A DNA stretch of 64,000 bases from VBAS01 sp964508655 (GCA_964508655.1 CAZDUO010000008.1:6014-70013); one strand, 5' to 3'. Positions 32,148 through 41,433 are shown, counted from the stretch's first letter. Numbers and translations are program-made. The notes: generated by a model from the letters alone, not told the origin.

Positions 32148-33080
32148 TTAAAAGCCTGTATGTTTTTTCAACGACGTGGTAATGTTTGTATACGTTTCTT
32201 CTTCACTTAATCTTTGCGGAACAAATTTTTCACCCGTCACTTTTTCATACAGCTCAATATACCGCAGCGAAATCTGCTGCACCCATTCAGCTGTCATCTG
32301 CGGCACGGTTTGTCCTTCTTTACCCATAAAATTATTGGCAATGAGCCATTCCCTGACAAACTCCTTGCTGAGCTGTTGCTGTCTTTCGCCTTTTGCCTGC
32401 CGCTCCTCAAAACCATCAGCATAAAAGTAGCGTGACGAATCGGGTGTATGCACTTCATCCATCAGGTAAATGGTATTGCCGATTTTTCCAAACTCATACT
32501 TGGTATCGGCCAGTATCAACCCCCTTTTGGCTGCTATGGCTTTACCCCTTTCAAATAGCTGCAATGCATAGCGGCAGAGCGTTTCCCACTCGGTTTGTGT
32601 AGCCAACCCTTTTGCAATGATTTCTTCGGGAGAAATATCTTCATCATGCCCGCCTTCAGCTTTGGTGGAAGGAGTGATAATAGGCGTGGGGAAAAAATCA
32701 TTTTCTTTTAATCCATCCGGCATATCCCCGCCACAAAGTTGCCGCTTACCGGCGCTGTATGTTCGCCATGCATGACCCACCAGGTTGCCACGAACCACCA
32801 TTTCAATTCTGAAGGGTGAACATCTTTTTCCCAGTGAAGCATCAGGCGCAGGCACATCCACCAGCCAGTTGGGGCAAATATCTTTTGTTTCATTCAGCAT
32901 ATAGGCGGCCACCTGGTTCAGCACTTGCCCTTTATATGGAATCGGACGGGGAAGTATAACATCGAAAGCGGAAATGCGGTCAGAAGCAATCATCAGCACC
33001 CATTGGCTTCCGATATAATAAACATCCCTTACTTTTCCCCGGTAAAAACCGGTTTGACCGGGAAACTGATAATCTGCCAT
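32148..33080 (-). CDS. purC: Phosphoribosylaminoimidazole-succinocarboxamide synthase
   Basis: A 310-residue SAICAR synthetase that joins CAIR and aspartate using ATP, in purine synthesis. Signature parts: GKVRDVYYIG at the start, IASDRISAFDVILPRPIPYKG, EMVVRGNLVGHAWRTYSAG and LADTKYEFG near 195. The long form (about 300 residues) matches the PurC type of Bacteroidota and yeast. It stands alone and convergent with the histidine kinase. Another purine gene (purM) lies at 41461. A long A-run lies just upstream of the start. Confidence 0.95.
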   Translation of the reverse strand: MADYQFPGQTGFYRGKVRDVYYIGSQWVLMIASDRISAFDVILPRPIPYKGQVLNQVAAYMLNETKDICPNWLVDVPAPDASLGKRCSPFRIEMVVRGNLVGHAWRTYSAGKRQLCGGDMPDGLKENDFFPTPIITPSTKAEGGHDEDISPEEIIAKGLATQTEWETLCRYALQLFERGKAIAAKRGLILADTKYEFGKIGNTIYLMDEVHTPDSSRYFYADGFEERQAKGERQQQLSKEFVREWLIANNFMGKEGQTVPQMTAEWVQQISLRYIELYEKVTGEKFVPQRLSEEETYTNITTSLKKHTGF

Positions 33081-33155
33081 TGCCCGAAAGTATTATGCAA
33101 AAAAAAAATTACCCAATCAGCGGCTGGTCAAGATTTCAACAACTTATCCTTAGAG

Positions 33156-33176
33156 TCTAAAAATTAGATTTTTAGA
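33156..33176. promoter_or_regulatory. Perfect 9-bp palindrome with 3-bp loop in a divergent spacer
   Basis: TCTAAAAAT-TAG-ATTTTTAGA in the 150-bp spacer between the divergent purC and TonB-dependent receptor starts, 54 bp before the receptor ATG. It could be an operator or an RNA hairpin in the receptor leader. No regulator is implied by the neighbours. Confidence 0.35.
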
Positions 33177-33230
33177 AACAAATTACAATTCTTATTTTTC
33201 CGTTACATTTTAAAACCAAAATTATCTTGT

Positions 33231-36140
33231 ATGAGAAAAAGCCTGCGCTTTACAGCTGCTTGCCTGTTAACTATTTTGTTATCACTTTATGTAAAGGCAC
33301 AGACTGTAACTATAAGCGGAACTGTCCGAAATGCCACTTCGAAGGAAGGCGTACCCGCTGTATCAGTTACCATCAAGGGAACCGTACTGGGTACTTATAC
33401 TGATGATAAAGGATCTTTTTCCATAACTACTTCCACCAAATTACCATTTACTTTAGTATTCAGCTCAATAGGGTTTGAAACTAAAGAAGTAAATGTAACA
33501 GGCACCACCGAATCATTGGAAGTAGAACTTGTGTCTGTATCAACCCTTGGCCAGGAGGTGGTAGTGGCTGCAGCCCGCACACAGCAGCGCATAATTGATG
33601 CACCGGTAACCGTGGAAAGATTAAGCTCTTCGGCGCTCCGCAATTCGCCTCTCCCTAATTATTATGAAGCGCTGGCTAACCTCAAAGGCGTGGATATGCA
33701 TACTGCAAGTCTTACTTTCCGCACCGTTACCACCCGCGGTTTTGTAAGCAGTGGCAATACCCGTTTCAATCAATTGATTGATGGCATGGATAACCAGGCG
33801 CCGGGTCTTAATTTCTCGGTAGGTAATATTGTTGGCCTTACCGAACTGGATGTTGATAACATGGAGTTGCTGTCGGGTGCATCGTCGGCGTTATATGGTT
33901 CAGGCGGCATGAACGGCACGCTCCTCATCACCAGTAAAAATCCATTTAAATACCAGGGGCTGAGTTTTACTGCCAAGCAGGGCATTATGCATGCCAATGA
34001 CAAGGAAATGGGCGTATCGCCATATTATGATTGGACCATGCGCTGGGCCAAGGCAATAAACAATAAAGTAGCTTTTAAATTTACCTGGCAACTGGTAAAA
34101 GCGAATGATTGGGAAGCCAATGACTACCGCAATGTAAGCCGGACAAGCGTACTCAGCCAGCTGAAAGGCGGCGACCGCACTACCGATCCGAATTATGACG
34201 GCATCAACGTGTATGGCGATGAAACCAGCGCCAATATTTTCCTCGTGGCAAACCTGATACAGGAAAATTTCAGGCAGGGAATAGCCACAGCCACGGGTGG
34301 TGCAATACCGAACATTGTGGCTCTTCTTAATTCTGCCATACCGGCCAATGCCACACAGGCAATGCGAAATGCCGTGTATGCTACATTCCCTTCGGCATTG
34401 CAACCCACTCTTGCCCAACTGGATCCTTTTTACTGGGGTTTGCGACAAAACTGGATTTCGCAAACCGCTACCGTTTCAAGAACCGGCTATAAAGAAAGAG
34501 ACCTGGTAGATTATGGTACACTGAATTTTAAATTTACTGCTGCTGCGCATTACAAAATCACACCGGGCATTGAAGCATCATGGAATACTTACTGGGGCAC
34601 AGGAACCACCGTGTACACAGGCGCCGACCGTTATTCTTTACGCAATTTTAAAATGGCACAGCACCGCGTTGAAATCAAACATAAGAACTGGTTCGTACGC
34701 GGCTACACTACTCAGGAAAATGCCGGCGAAGCCTACCAGGCCACCGCACTCGGCCGGCTGATGCAGGAAGCCTTCAGCCCCAGCGCCACTGTATGGTACC
34801 CTACTTATATCGGCAATTACCTGGGTTATAAAAATACACTGGTAAATTCCGGCCAGGCTCCTAATGATGCCAATGCACATGATTTTGCAAGAGCGGCCGC
34901 CGATGCCAACAGGCCATTGCCGGGTTCAGCTGCTTTCAATGCCTCAAAAGAAGCCTTACGAAAGGCAGCTATTGGCCAGGGAGGTTCAAAATTTCTTGAC
35001 CGCTCAGACCTATGGTCGGGTGAAGGTCAATTGAACTTTTCCGATGTACTCGATTTCTCAGATAAACTGGAAGTGATTACCGGCGTACAGTGGAAACAAT
35101 GGGTGATGAATTCATCAGGAACCATTTTTGCTGACAGCGCCGGCACTATCAACATAAGCGAAGCAGGCGGATATGTGCAACTAAAGAAAAAATTCTTTGA
35201 TGATTTTCTTACCCTCACCGGTGCCGTGCGGTATGACAAGCAGACAAACTTCGACGGCCGCTGGACGCCCCGGTTTACCGCCACTTTGCGGGTAGCAAAA
35301 GACAATAATATCCGGCTTTCATTCCAGACCGCTTACCGCTTCCCCACCAACCAGGACCAGTACATTGACCTGTTTACCGGCTCAGTTACTTTAATTGGCG
35401 CATTACCGGAGTTTATCACCCGTTATGGATTAAATACCGGTACTTATACGGCTGAGTCAGTAACTGCAGCAAGAGCAGCCTTCAATCCCAGCCTGCTGGC
35501 GCCTTCAGTTTTCAGAACGGTAAAGCCGGAAACCGTTGCTTCGGGTGAAATCGGGTATAAGGGAGTAATTGCAAAAAGACTGTTTGTTGATGTTTACGGT
35601 TATTACAGCCGCTACAAAGATTTCTTTGCAAGGGTGGCTGTGGTAAAAGCGGCCACGCCAACCGCAGCGCTGAATCCGTTTACTTCATCTAACTATTCAT
35701 ATATTCAAAACAGTACTGACGAAGTAAAGGCCATTGGCTGGGGCCTCAGCGCCGAATACCAGCTGCCGAGAGGATTTGTGGCCGGCGGCAATTTATTTTC
35801 TGATAAATTGCGAGACCTTAGCCCGGGCTTTATCAGCTTTTTTAATGCCCCCGAATACCGCTGGAACCTGAGCCTTCGAAACGATAATGTGTGGAAGAAC
35901 ATCGGGTTTAATGTTATTGTGAAATGGCAGGATCATAACTATTACGAAGGAACTTTCGTAACCGGGACATTGCCTTCTTTTACATGGGTAGATGGTCAGA
36001 TTTCATACCGCATACCAAAAACAAAAAGCATTTTCAGAATCGGCGGCAGCAACCTGGGCAATGCCTACTACAGAACCGGCTTTGGAAGCCCCTATGTGGG
36101 CGGCCTGTACTATGTAAGCTATGGGTATAATATTTATTAA
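33231..36140 (+). CDS. TonB-dependent receptor with carboxypeptidase-regulatory-like domain
   Basis: A 969-residue outer membrane transporter. The signal peptide ends near LYVKAQ; residues about 24-110 form the N-terminal beta sandwich (ISGTVRNATSKEGVPAVSV). The plug domain has IIDAPVTVERLSSSALRNSP and ELDVDNMELLSGASSALYGS. The barrel fills the rest and ends YVSYGYNIY with an aromatic residue. No SusD partner gene is adjacent, so it is not a polysaccharide-utilisation SusCD pair; the substrate could be a siderophore, vitamin or small oligomer. A hairpin terminator follows. Confidence 0.92.
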   Translation: MRKSLRFTAACLLTILLSLYVKAQTVTISGTVRNATSKEGVPAVSVTIKGTVLGTYTDDKGSFSITTSTKLPFTLVFSSIGFETKEVNVTGTTESLEVELVSVSTLGQEVVVAAARTQQRIIDAPVTVERLSSSALRNSPLPNYYEALANLKGVDMHTASLTFRTVTTRGFVSSGNTRFNQLIDGMDNQAPGLNFSVGNIVGLTELDVDNMELLSGASSALYGSGGMNGTLLITSKNPFKYQGLSFTAKQGIMHANDKEMGVSPYYDWTMRWAKAINNKVAFKFTWQLVKANDWEANDYRNVSRTSVLSQLKGGDRTTDPNYDGINVYGDETSANIFLVANLIQENFRQGIATATGGAIPNIVALLNSAIPANATQAMRNAVYATFPSALQPTLAQLDPFYWGLRQNWISQTATVSRTGYKERDLVDYGTLNFKFTAAAHYKITPGIEASWNTYWGTGTTVYTGADRYSLRNFKMAQHRVEIKHKNWFVRGYTTQENAGEAYQATALGRLMQEAFSPSATVWYPTYIGNYLGYKNTLVNSGQAPNDANAHDFARAAADANRPLPGSAAFNASKEALRKAAIGQGGSKFLDRSDLWSGEGQLNFSDVLDFSDKLEVITGVQWKQWVMNSSGTIFADSAGTINISEAGGYVQLKKKFFDDFLTLTGAVRYDKQTNFDGRWTPRFTATLRVAKDNNIRLSFQTAYRFPTNQDQYIDLFTGSVTLIGALPEFITRYGLNTGTYTAESVTAARAAFNPSLLAPSVFRTVKPETVASGEIGYKGVIAKRLFVDVYGYYSRYKDFFARVAVVKAATPTAALNPFTSSNYSYIQNSTDEVKAIGWGLSAEYQLPRGFVAGGNLFSDKLRDLSPGFISFFNAPEYRWNLSLRNDNVWKNIGFNVIVKWQDHNYYEGTFVTGTLPSFTWVDGQISYRIPKTKSIFRIGGSNLGNAYYRTGFGSPYVGGLYYVSYGYNIY

Positions 36141-36160
36141 ACCAAAACTGGCTGACGGAA

Positions 36161-36196
36161 AAACGGCTCCAACATAAAGGAGCCGTTTTTGTTTTT
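36161..36196. terminator. Bidirectional hairpin terminator
   Basis: Ten-bp arms AAACGGCTCC and GGAGCCGTTT around AACATAAA, then GTTTTT. It lies between the receptor gene and the convergent coiled-coil gene. Confidence 0.85.
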
Positions 36197-36203
36197 AATA
36201 ATA

Positions 36204-37130
36204 TTAACTGAGCTTGCAGCTGGCTGTGCCTATGCGGATGCCATTATGATAAATGATGAGTTTATAAATTCCTTTTTCAAAAATATCCGGCTCCAGGTTG
36301 AAATTTAATCGGAGGGCTTCACCTTTGTGGTATTGGAAACGAATCTTCCGGGTATATTTTTTCTTTCCTTCAAGGCGGGTATCGAAGCTGCCGGTGTCCC
36401 ATTGGTCGGCGCTCAATGTTTTTCCTGAAGGATCAGTAACAACAACTATTACTTCAGCATTTTGAAAATCATACAGGTTGTTCTTTACAATTAATGATGC
36501 TGCCAGTTTTTCTGCCAGTTGCTGATTTGTGGTTGCCACCTCCCTGTTATCCGGAAGACGGTAATAGGCGGCGAATTTTATTTCAGAGGCAATAAAGGGT
36601 GGCGGTTCGGTTGGCTTTTTCGGTTCAGGCGTTTTTTTCTCTTTTTCAGTCTGCAATTTTTGCCTGCGCAAGTTTACTTCAGCGTTTAACCCCGTTACAA
36701 TATCGCTCAACACTCTTTTTTCATAAGCAAAAGCGGTATCCTTAGTTTCAAAGCTTTCGATTTTATCCTGTAGTATTTTAAGCTTTTGGTTTATCCTGGC
36801 TATATCAGCCTGTGAAAGGTTTTTGTTTTTCAGCAGGCCGCTTATTTCACTTCGAAGATTGCTTAGCTCCGACAGTTGGTTTCTCATGGCACTTTCACCG
36901 GTCGTGCCTGCAGAGTCCTTCAACGCTTTTTCCTTGTCAAGTTGCTCCAGCGTATGCAAATAGAACCTGCGCAATGAATCAGCAATGGCTTCGGCAATTG
37001 CCACAGAATCATTTGCTGCCTCCCGGTTATTCACTGATGAATAACGGCTTTTGTCATAAATGTGAAAAATCCAGGTAATCACAAGGCCAGCGGCAAGCAC
37101 TAACAACAACAACGATTTGCTATCCCTCAT
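36204..37130 (-). CDS. Membrane-anchored coiled-coil protein, paralogue of next gene
   Basis: A 308-residue protein from the ATG at 37130 (MRDSKSLLLL); a TTG at 37139 adds three residues. One N-terminal membrane helix (LLLLVLAAGLVITWIFHIY) is followed by a heptad-rich helical region (about 60-165) and a basic Pro-rich linker (EKEKKTPEPKKPTEPPP). The C-terminal beta domain has VIVVVTDPSGKTLSADQWDT and ends KLIIYHNGIRIGTASCKLS. The layout and closing motif match the 324-residue protein upstream (37258-38232), so the two are tandem duplicates. Each has its own terminator. No known family. It probably projects into the periplasm. Confidence 0.65.
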   Translation of the reverse strand: MRDSKSLLLLVLAAGLVITWIFHIYDKSRYSSVNNREAANDSVAIAEAIADSLRRFYLHTLEQLDKEKALKDSAGTTGESAMRNQLSELSNLRSEISGLLKNKNLSQADIARINQKLKILQDKIESFETKDTAFAYEKRVLSDIVTGLNAEVNLRRQKLQTEKEKKTPEPKKPTEPPPFIASEIKFAAYYRLPDNREVATTNQQLAEKLAASLIVKNNLYDFQNAEVIVVVTDPSGKTLSADQWDTGSFDTRLEGKKKYTRKIRFQYHKGEALRLNFNLEPDIFEKGIYKLIIYHNGIRIGTASCKLS

Positions 37131-37200
37131 GGCATACAAGCTAAATAATTATTGAAAGCAGATAACCGGTATAAAACAAATTGTGGAAAACCTGTAAAAT

Positions 37201-37237
37201 AAAAAAACCGCCCGGTAATGCCGAAGCGGTTTTTTTT
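37201..37237 (-). terminator. Hairpin terminator between tandem paralogues
   Basis: On the minus strand AAAACCGC ... GCGGTTTT with a 14-bp loop and flanking T/A runs. It ends the upstream coiled-coil gene before its paralogue begins. Confidence 0.75.
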
Positions 37238-37257
37238 GACGGATGAAAAATATTTTT

Positions 37258-38232
37258 TTAGCTGAACAATCCGCCTTTCTTCAGGGATCTTACACCTTCG
37301 CCAATTTTGAAGCCATTATGATAAACCTGGATTTTATAATCACCGGTCTGGTATTTTTCAAGATACAGGGGTAACTGCACATTTTGGCGGGTGCCGGGTT
37401 CATAATTCACTGTAAGCTTGGAGGTAAATGTTTTATCGCCATCCACACGGGTGGCAAGTGTACCGCCACCTGTAGTTTCATTGGAAATCACTTTTCCGTC
37501 AGGAGCAGTAACCATGATATACATATCGGCCGGGCCGCTTTTTGCAATCCTGTTTTCCACATCAAATGATACAACAAGTTTATCCACCCTTTTGGCTGTA
37601 GAAGTTTCTTTTTCTTTACCGTTTTTCTTTTCATTCACTGGTACAATCTGGATATTGCTGGCGCTGAATGTAGAGCCTACATCCACCGTCTCTTCCAGCA
37701 CTTTTTTCTCTGATTGAGTTGTAGCAAGGTTGGTTTCCAGGGTTTGTTTTTCCGTGGTAAGCTGGGTGTTAGCCGCTGTCAGTTGCTGATTTTCACCAGT
37801 AAGCCGGGCTACTTCTGCTTCCAGGTTGCTGATTTTATCACTTAGCTCAGCAATTTTTTGCTTGGCAAGGTTCAGTTCTTCCTGGCTTGCATTCCTCTTT
37901 TTCAGTATGGAGCCAATTTCGCCTTTCAGTTTTGAAATTTCTGTTTGCTTGCCTGTCAGTTTTCCCTGCAGGTCATTGTTGGCAACGGTAACCGAGTCGT
38001 AATTCTTAAGGGCAAAATCGTAAAGCACCTGGATAGAATCACGCTGGCTCATATAATGAACTCCCTCCTCGGTTTTTTGTGCGATTTCTTTGTCGGTTTT
38101 GTTTTTGTTCAGTAGCAAATAAGCCCAGGTGCCAAGCAGGGCCACGGCCAGCAGGCCGATAACGATGTTTTTTGAATTACTTCTTGGTGCCTGGTTTTCG
38201 GGAGATGCCGAAGGATAATTAGTGTTTGTCAT
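37258..38232 (-). CDS. Membrane-anchored coiled-coil protein, paralogue of previous gene
   Basis: A 324-residue protein. The N-terminus is polar (SASPENQAPRSNSKN), then one membrane helix (IVIGLLAVALLGTWAYLLL). A long coiled coil follows, about 50-185, with heptads such as LAKQKIAELSDKISNLEAEV. The C-terminal beta domain has MYIMVTAPDGKVISNETTGG and ends YKIQVYHNGFKIGEGVRSL, the same closing pattern as its tandem copy (YHNGIRIG). It probably spans the periplasm as a bundle. Function unknown. A TATTTTTG promoter lies 45 bp upstream. Confidence 0.7.
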   Translation of the reverse strand: MTNTNYPSASPENQAPRSNSKNIVIGLLAVALLGTWAYLLLNKNKTDKEIAQKTEEGVHYMSQRDSIQVLYDFALKNYDSVTVANNDLQGKLTGKQTEISKLKGEIGSILKKRNASQEELNLAKQKIAELSDKISNLEAEVARLTGENQQLTAANTQLTTEKQTLETNLATTQSEKKVLEETVDVGSTFSASNIQIVPVNEKKNGKEKETSTAKRVDKLVVSFDVENRIAKSGPADMYIMVTAPDGKVISNETTGGGTLATRVDGDKTFTSKLTVNYEPGTRQNVQLPLYLEKYQTGDYKIQVYHNGFKIGEGVRSLKKGGLFS

Positions 38233-38276
38233 TTTAGTGTTTTTTAAATATCAGATTTTTAAAAACTGAATAAGTA

Positions 38277-38284
38277 CAAAAATA
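38277..38284 (-). promoter_or_regulatory. Bacteroidota-type -7 element TATTTTTG (minus strand)
   Basis: A TAnnTTTG match 44 bp before the ATG of the 324-residue coiled-coil gene, with a TTTC about 20 bp further upstream. Confidence 0.45.
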
Positions 38285-38428
38285 GATTAGCTTACAGGTT
38301 GAGAAAGGTAATTGTTAATCACATGTCCACATCAAAGAAAAATCATGCCAAAATAATTCACCAGGGCGGCGAAAAATTGTCAATAACTAATCTTGCAGAA
38401 GCTCTGAAGGCCTGTAATTTAGCAGCTT

Positions 38429-39430
38429 ATGTCGTACGAAAAAATAATCGCTGATTGGGAAAAAAAAGTTTTCAAACCTGTGTACTGGCTCGAAGGGGAT
38501 GAGGAATACTTTATAGACAAAGTAATGAAGTATGCCGAGCAGCGGATTTTGAGTGAAAGCGAGGCCGGTTTTAACCTGACTATTTTTTACGGTAAAGATG
38601 CCGCCTGGCCCGATGTTATTAATGCATGCAGGCGTTATCCCATGTTTTCCGAACGACAGGTTGTATTGCTGAAGGAAGCCCAGCAGATGAAAGACCTCGA
38701 TAAGCTGGAGCCCTATGTTGAAAACCCGCTTACTTCCACGGTGCTGGTGGTGGCCTATAAAGAAAAAAAGGTGGATGGCCGTACAAAATTTGCCCGGTTA
38801 CTGAAAGAAAAGGGAGTAGTACTGACTACCAAAAAAATTTATGATGACAAACTGCCGCAATGGACGGATGAGATGATTAAAAACCGGGGTTTTGAAATCA
38901 CCCGAAAAGCATTGATGCTGCTGGTAGATCATATTGGCAACGACCTGAACCGGATTGAAAACGAAGTGGAGAAAATACTGGTTAACCTGGGAAAGCGAAC
39001 CACCATTAATGAAACCGACATTGAAGAATACATCGGCATCAGCAAAGATTTTAATGTGTTTGAGCTTCAAAAAGCCCTGGCTGAAAAAAACCTGGCCCGC
39101 TGTGCCCGCATCATCCAGTATTTTGAAGCCAACCCGAAAGCGGCGCCTATCCAGTACATACTACCTTCGCTGTATGGTTTTTTCAGCAAGCTGTATATGA
39201 TATATGGTATTAGCAGCCGTAATGACAAAACAGTGGCTGCAACACTGAATATTAACCCGTATTTTGTAAATGATTACCTGCAGGCAGCCCAGCTCTATAG
39301 TTTTCCTGAAGTAGAAAAAGCGCTGTTATTGTTGAATCACTATAACCTGCGTTCGGTTGGAGTTAATGACACTGGTACGGAAGATGCCTCCCTGCTGAAA
39401 GAAATGGTGTTTAAAATACTGAATAACTAA
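38429..39430 (+). CDS. holA: DNA polymerase III subunit delta
   Basis: A 333-residue clamp-loader delta subunit. The start is VYWLEGDEEYFIDKVMKYA (AAA+ domain I without a working P-loop, as usual), and domain III has EKILVNLGKRTTINETDIEEYIG. The later region FNVFELQKALAEKNLARCARII is the C-terminal collar. It loads the sliding clamp during replication with DnaX and delta'. The length is normal. It appears monocistronic, divergent from the coiled-coil pair. Confidence 0.92.
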   Translation: MSYEKIIADWEKKVFKPVYWLEGDEEYFIDKVMKYAEQRILSESEAGFNLTIFYGKDAAWPDVINACRRYPMFSERQVVLLKEAQQMKDLDKLEPYVENPLTSTVLVVAYKEKKVDGRTKFARLLKEKGVVLTTKKIYDDKLPQWTDEMIKNRGFEITRKALMLLVDHIGNDLNRIENEVEKILVNLGKRTTINETDIEEYIGISKDFNVFELQKALAEKNLARCARIIQYFEANPKAAPIQYILPSLYGFFSKLYMIYGISSRNDKTVAATLNINPYFVNDYLQAAQLYSFPEVEKALLLLNHYNLRSVGVNDTGTEDASLLKEMVFKILNN

Positions 39431-39524
39431 ACCCGCAGATTGCACCAAAAAGCTTTTCTTTGCGTTCCTAATATTAAAAGCAATTCCAGCCTGGTAAAAG
39501 GCATCTCATTTTAAACTTTATTTC

Positions 39525-40307
39525 ATGAAAAAAATCACCTTCTTTTTTTGCTTATTCATTTTAGTGTTTGTTTCCGGCTGTTTCGATATCACACAGGAGT
39601 CTACCATAAATGAAGATGGAAGTGGTGTGATTGTAAATAAAACTGACATGAGCGGCCTGCTCGGAATGATGAAAATGATGGGTGGCGACGATATGAATAA
39701 GAAAGATGACATTATAAAAGATTCCATCATTTCACTTTCATTTCTGAAAGACAGCCTGCCGGGGCTTGATGAAAAAGAAAAGGCCCTGCTGGAAATCGCC
39801 ACGCTGAACACAATACTGAATACCGCCGATGAAAAGCTTGAAATTATTTTCCGTTTCCCTTACAATGAGCCAGCCGACATGCAGCGGGTAACTGGTTTGC
39901 TGGCAAAAGCATGGCCGAAAGCCTTAGAATCGCAAATACAGGCGCTGGTACCTGATGAAGGCGCCGGTAATCCCCTGGACTTAGGTGGCCCCGGCTACAA
40001 AGAAGCAGAATCGAATATGGAAAATTACTTTATTAATATAAATGAAAACGGAAAGCTGAGCCGGAAAATAAATAAGGAAAAATATGAACAGCTGAAAGAT
40101 GACCGGGGAATGAAAGCCCTGCAGGAAATAAGCCAGATGGGCTCTCCCATGACCCTGCAAACCATTTACAACCTGCCCCGCCCGGTAATAAAAGCGGAAG
40201 GTAAAGGAGTGAAACTATCTGATGATAAGAAAAAGGTGACCATCAGCGCCACGATTGATGATCTTTTTGATGATCCCTCGAAATTTGAATACGAGATTGA
40301 ATATTGA
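39525..40307 (+). CDS. Lipoprotein of unknown function
   Basis: A 260-residue protein with a lipobox (LVFVSGCFDI, Cys19) after a hydrophobic signal, so exported and lipid-anchored. The mature part opens ITQESTINEDGSGVIVNKTDMS, a pattern often seen in small exported Bacteroidota proteins. A Met/Asp-rich stretch (GMMKMMGGDDMNKKDDI) follows, then a helical-beta mixed domain with EIIFRFPYNEPADM. I do not recognise a named family. It follows holA by 94 bp, possibly on its own promoter. Confidence 0.65.
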   Translation: MKKITFFFCLFILVFVSGCFDITQESTINEDGSGVIVNKTDMSGLLGMMKMMGGDDMNKKDDIIKDSIISLSFLKDSLPGLDEKEKALLEIATLNTILNTADEKLEIIFRFPYNEPADMQRVTGLLAKAWPKALESQIQALVPDEGAGNPLDLGGPGYKEAESNMENYFININENGKLSRKINKEKYEQLKDDRGMKALQEISQMGSPMTLQTIYNLPRPVIKAEGKGVKLSDDKKKVTISATIDDLFDDPSKFEYEIEY

Positions 40308-40325
40308 TGACAGGCGGTTGATATC

Positions 40326-41360
40326 TTATAGTACTTTCAGGCTTTCTTCCCTGTCTTTGCCAATCTGCGTAGCCAGTTCTGCAAGCGAATTGAATTTCGC
40401 TTCGGCCCTGAGAAATTTTTTTACATACACACGAAGCGACTGCCCGTACAATTCCCTTTCAAAATCAAAAATATTTACCTCAATTACTCTTTTTTTCCCA
40501 TCCACCGTGGGGCGAAAGCCAATGCTCATCATGCCTTTTAGAACTAAAGCCGGAAGCCGGAAGCCTGATGCCGGATTGTTAATATCCAAAGCCTGATACT
40601 TTATCCCTGACTCCGGATTTCCGATTTCCAACTTCTGACCTCTGACTTCCGGTTTCTTACCTCTGACCTCCACATATACAGCATAAATACCGTCGCCGGG
40701 TATAATTTTTTCATCATGGCTGATTTTAAGATTGGCGGTAGGGTAGCCGAGCTGTCGTCCCATTTTATTGCCATGCACCACTTCGCCTTCAAAAAAAAAT
40801 TCATAGCCCAGCAGCTTGTTGGCAGTTTCAATATCGTGATGAAGGATGGCCTGGCGGACATTGGTAGAACTGATGGCAATTTCATGCAGGATGTGTTTGG
40901 GAATTTCTTTCAGCTGGAAGTTATAAAGAGGCGCCAGTTTTTCAAGCAGGCGGTAATCGCCCATCCGTTCCCTGCCAAAGCGGTGATCGTAACCGATAAT
41001 GACGGTATGCGGATGAAACTTCTCCACCAGGAAATCCCGCACATAATCTTCGGCGGGCTGGTTGGCAAAGGCATCCGTAAATGGAACCACCACAAGGTGA
41101 TCAATGCCCAGCCCGGCCAGCAGGGCGGTTTTTTCTTCCAGCGTATTGATGAGCCGCACTCCAAGAATGGCCGAAGAAATCACTTTTCGTGGATGCGGAT
41201 GAAAAGTAATGATGACCGATTCGCCGCTGATGCGCCAGGCTTCGTCACGCAGCTTTTTTATTATTTGCCGGTGGCCCATATGCACGCCATCAAAAGTGCC
41301 GATGGTGACCACGGCGTTGTGAAAGCGGGGTAGTCGTTCAATGTCGGTATGGACTTGCAT
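40326..41360 (-). CDS. ribF: Bifunctional riboflavin kinase/FAD synthetase with a heptamer-array insert
   Basis: A 344-residue protein from the ATG at 41360 (MQVHTDIERLPRF); a TTG at 41372 adds four residues. The N-terminal FAD synthetase domain has VTIGTFDGVHMGHRQII. The C-terminal kinase domain has GEVVHGNKMGRQLGYPTANL near 180-199 and GMMSIGFRPTV after the insert. About residues 230-271 are coded by 18 heptamers (40547-40672) and read EVRGKKP EVRGQKL EIGNPES and on, a 7-residue periodicity. Typical RibF is about 305-315 residues, so the extra ~40 match the insert. It falls in a loop after GIYAVYVEV and may be tolerated. Divergent from purM. Confidence 0.93.
   Translation of the reverse strand: MQVHTDIERLPRFHNAVVTIGTFDGVHMGHRQIIKKLRDEAWRISGESVIITFHPHPRKVISSAILGVRLINTLEEKTALLAGLGIDHLVVVPFTDAFANQPAEDYVRDFLVEKFHPHTVIIGYDHRFGRERMGDYRLLEKLAPLYNFQLKEIPKHILHEIAISSTNVRQAILHHDIETANKLLGYEFFFEGEVVHGNKMGRQLGYPTANLKISHDEKIIPGDGIYAVYVEVRGKKPEVRGQKLEIGNPESGIKYQALDINNPASGFRLPALVLKGMMSIGFRPTVDGKKRVIEVNIFDFERELYGQSLRVYVKKFLRAEAKFNSLAELATQIGKDREESLKVL
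40547..40672. repeat. Heptamer array of 18 words inside ribF
   Basis: Eighteen words in one phase without indel: aagccgg aagccgg aagcctg atgccgg attgtta ... acttctg acctctg acttccg gtttctt acctctg acctcca. Seventeen of the 18 begin with A. The left part is purine-rich and the right part pyrimidine-rich, broadly complementary. The length is 126 nt, exactly 42 codons, so the ribF frame is kept. Confidence 0.85.
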
Positions 41361-41433
41361 AATGTCGTGCAAATATAAACCCCCATCCCCTAAAGGGTGA
41401 GGGTAAATTCAAAATGCTTCCATGTTCATCACT

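Noticed and set aside
33231..36140. SusC of a polysaccharide-utilisation locus
   Set aside because: No SusD, glycoside hydrolase or anti-sigma/hybrid regulator gene in the neighbourhood.
41379..41406. C/G-run word CCCCATCCCCTAAAGGGTGAGGG as a terminator
   Set aside because: It lies between divergent starts of ribF and purM, where no terminator is expected, and has an internal mismatch in the stem; it may be a separate small repeat but there is only one copy here.
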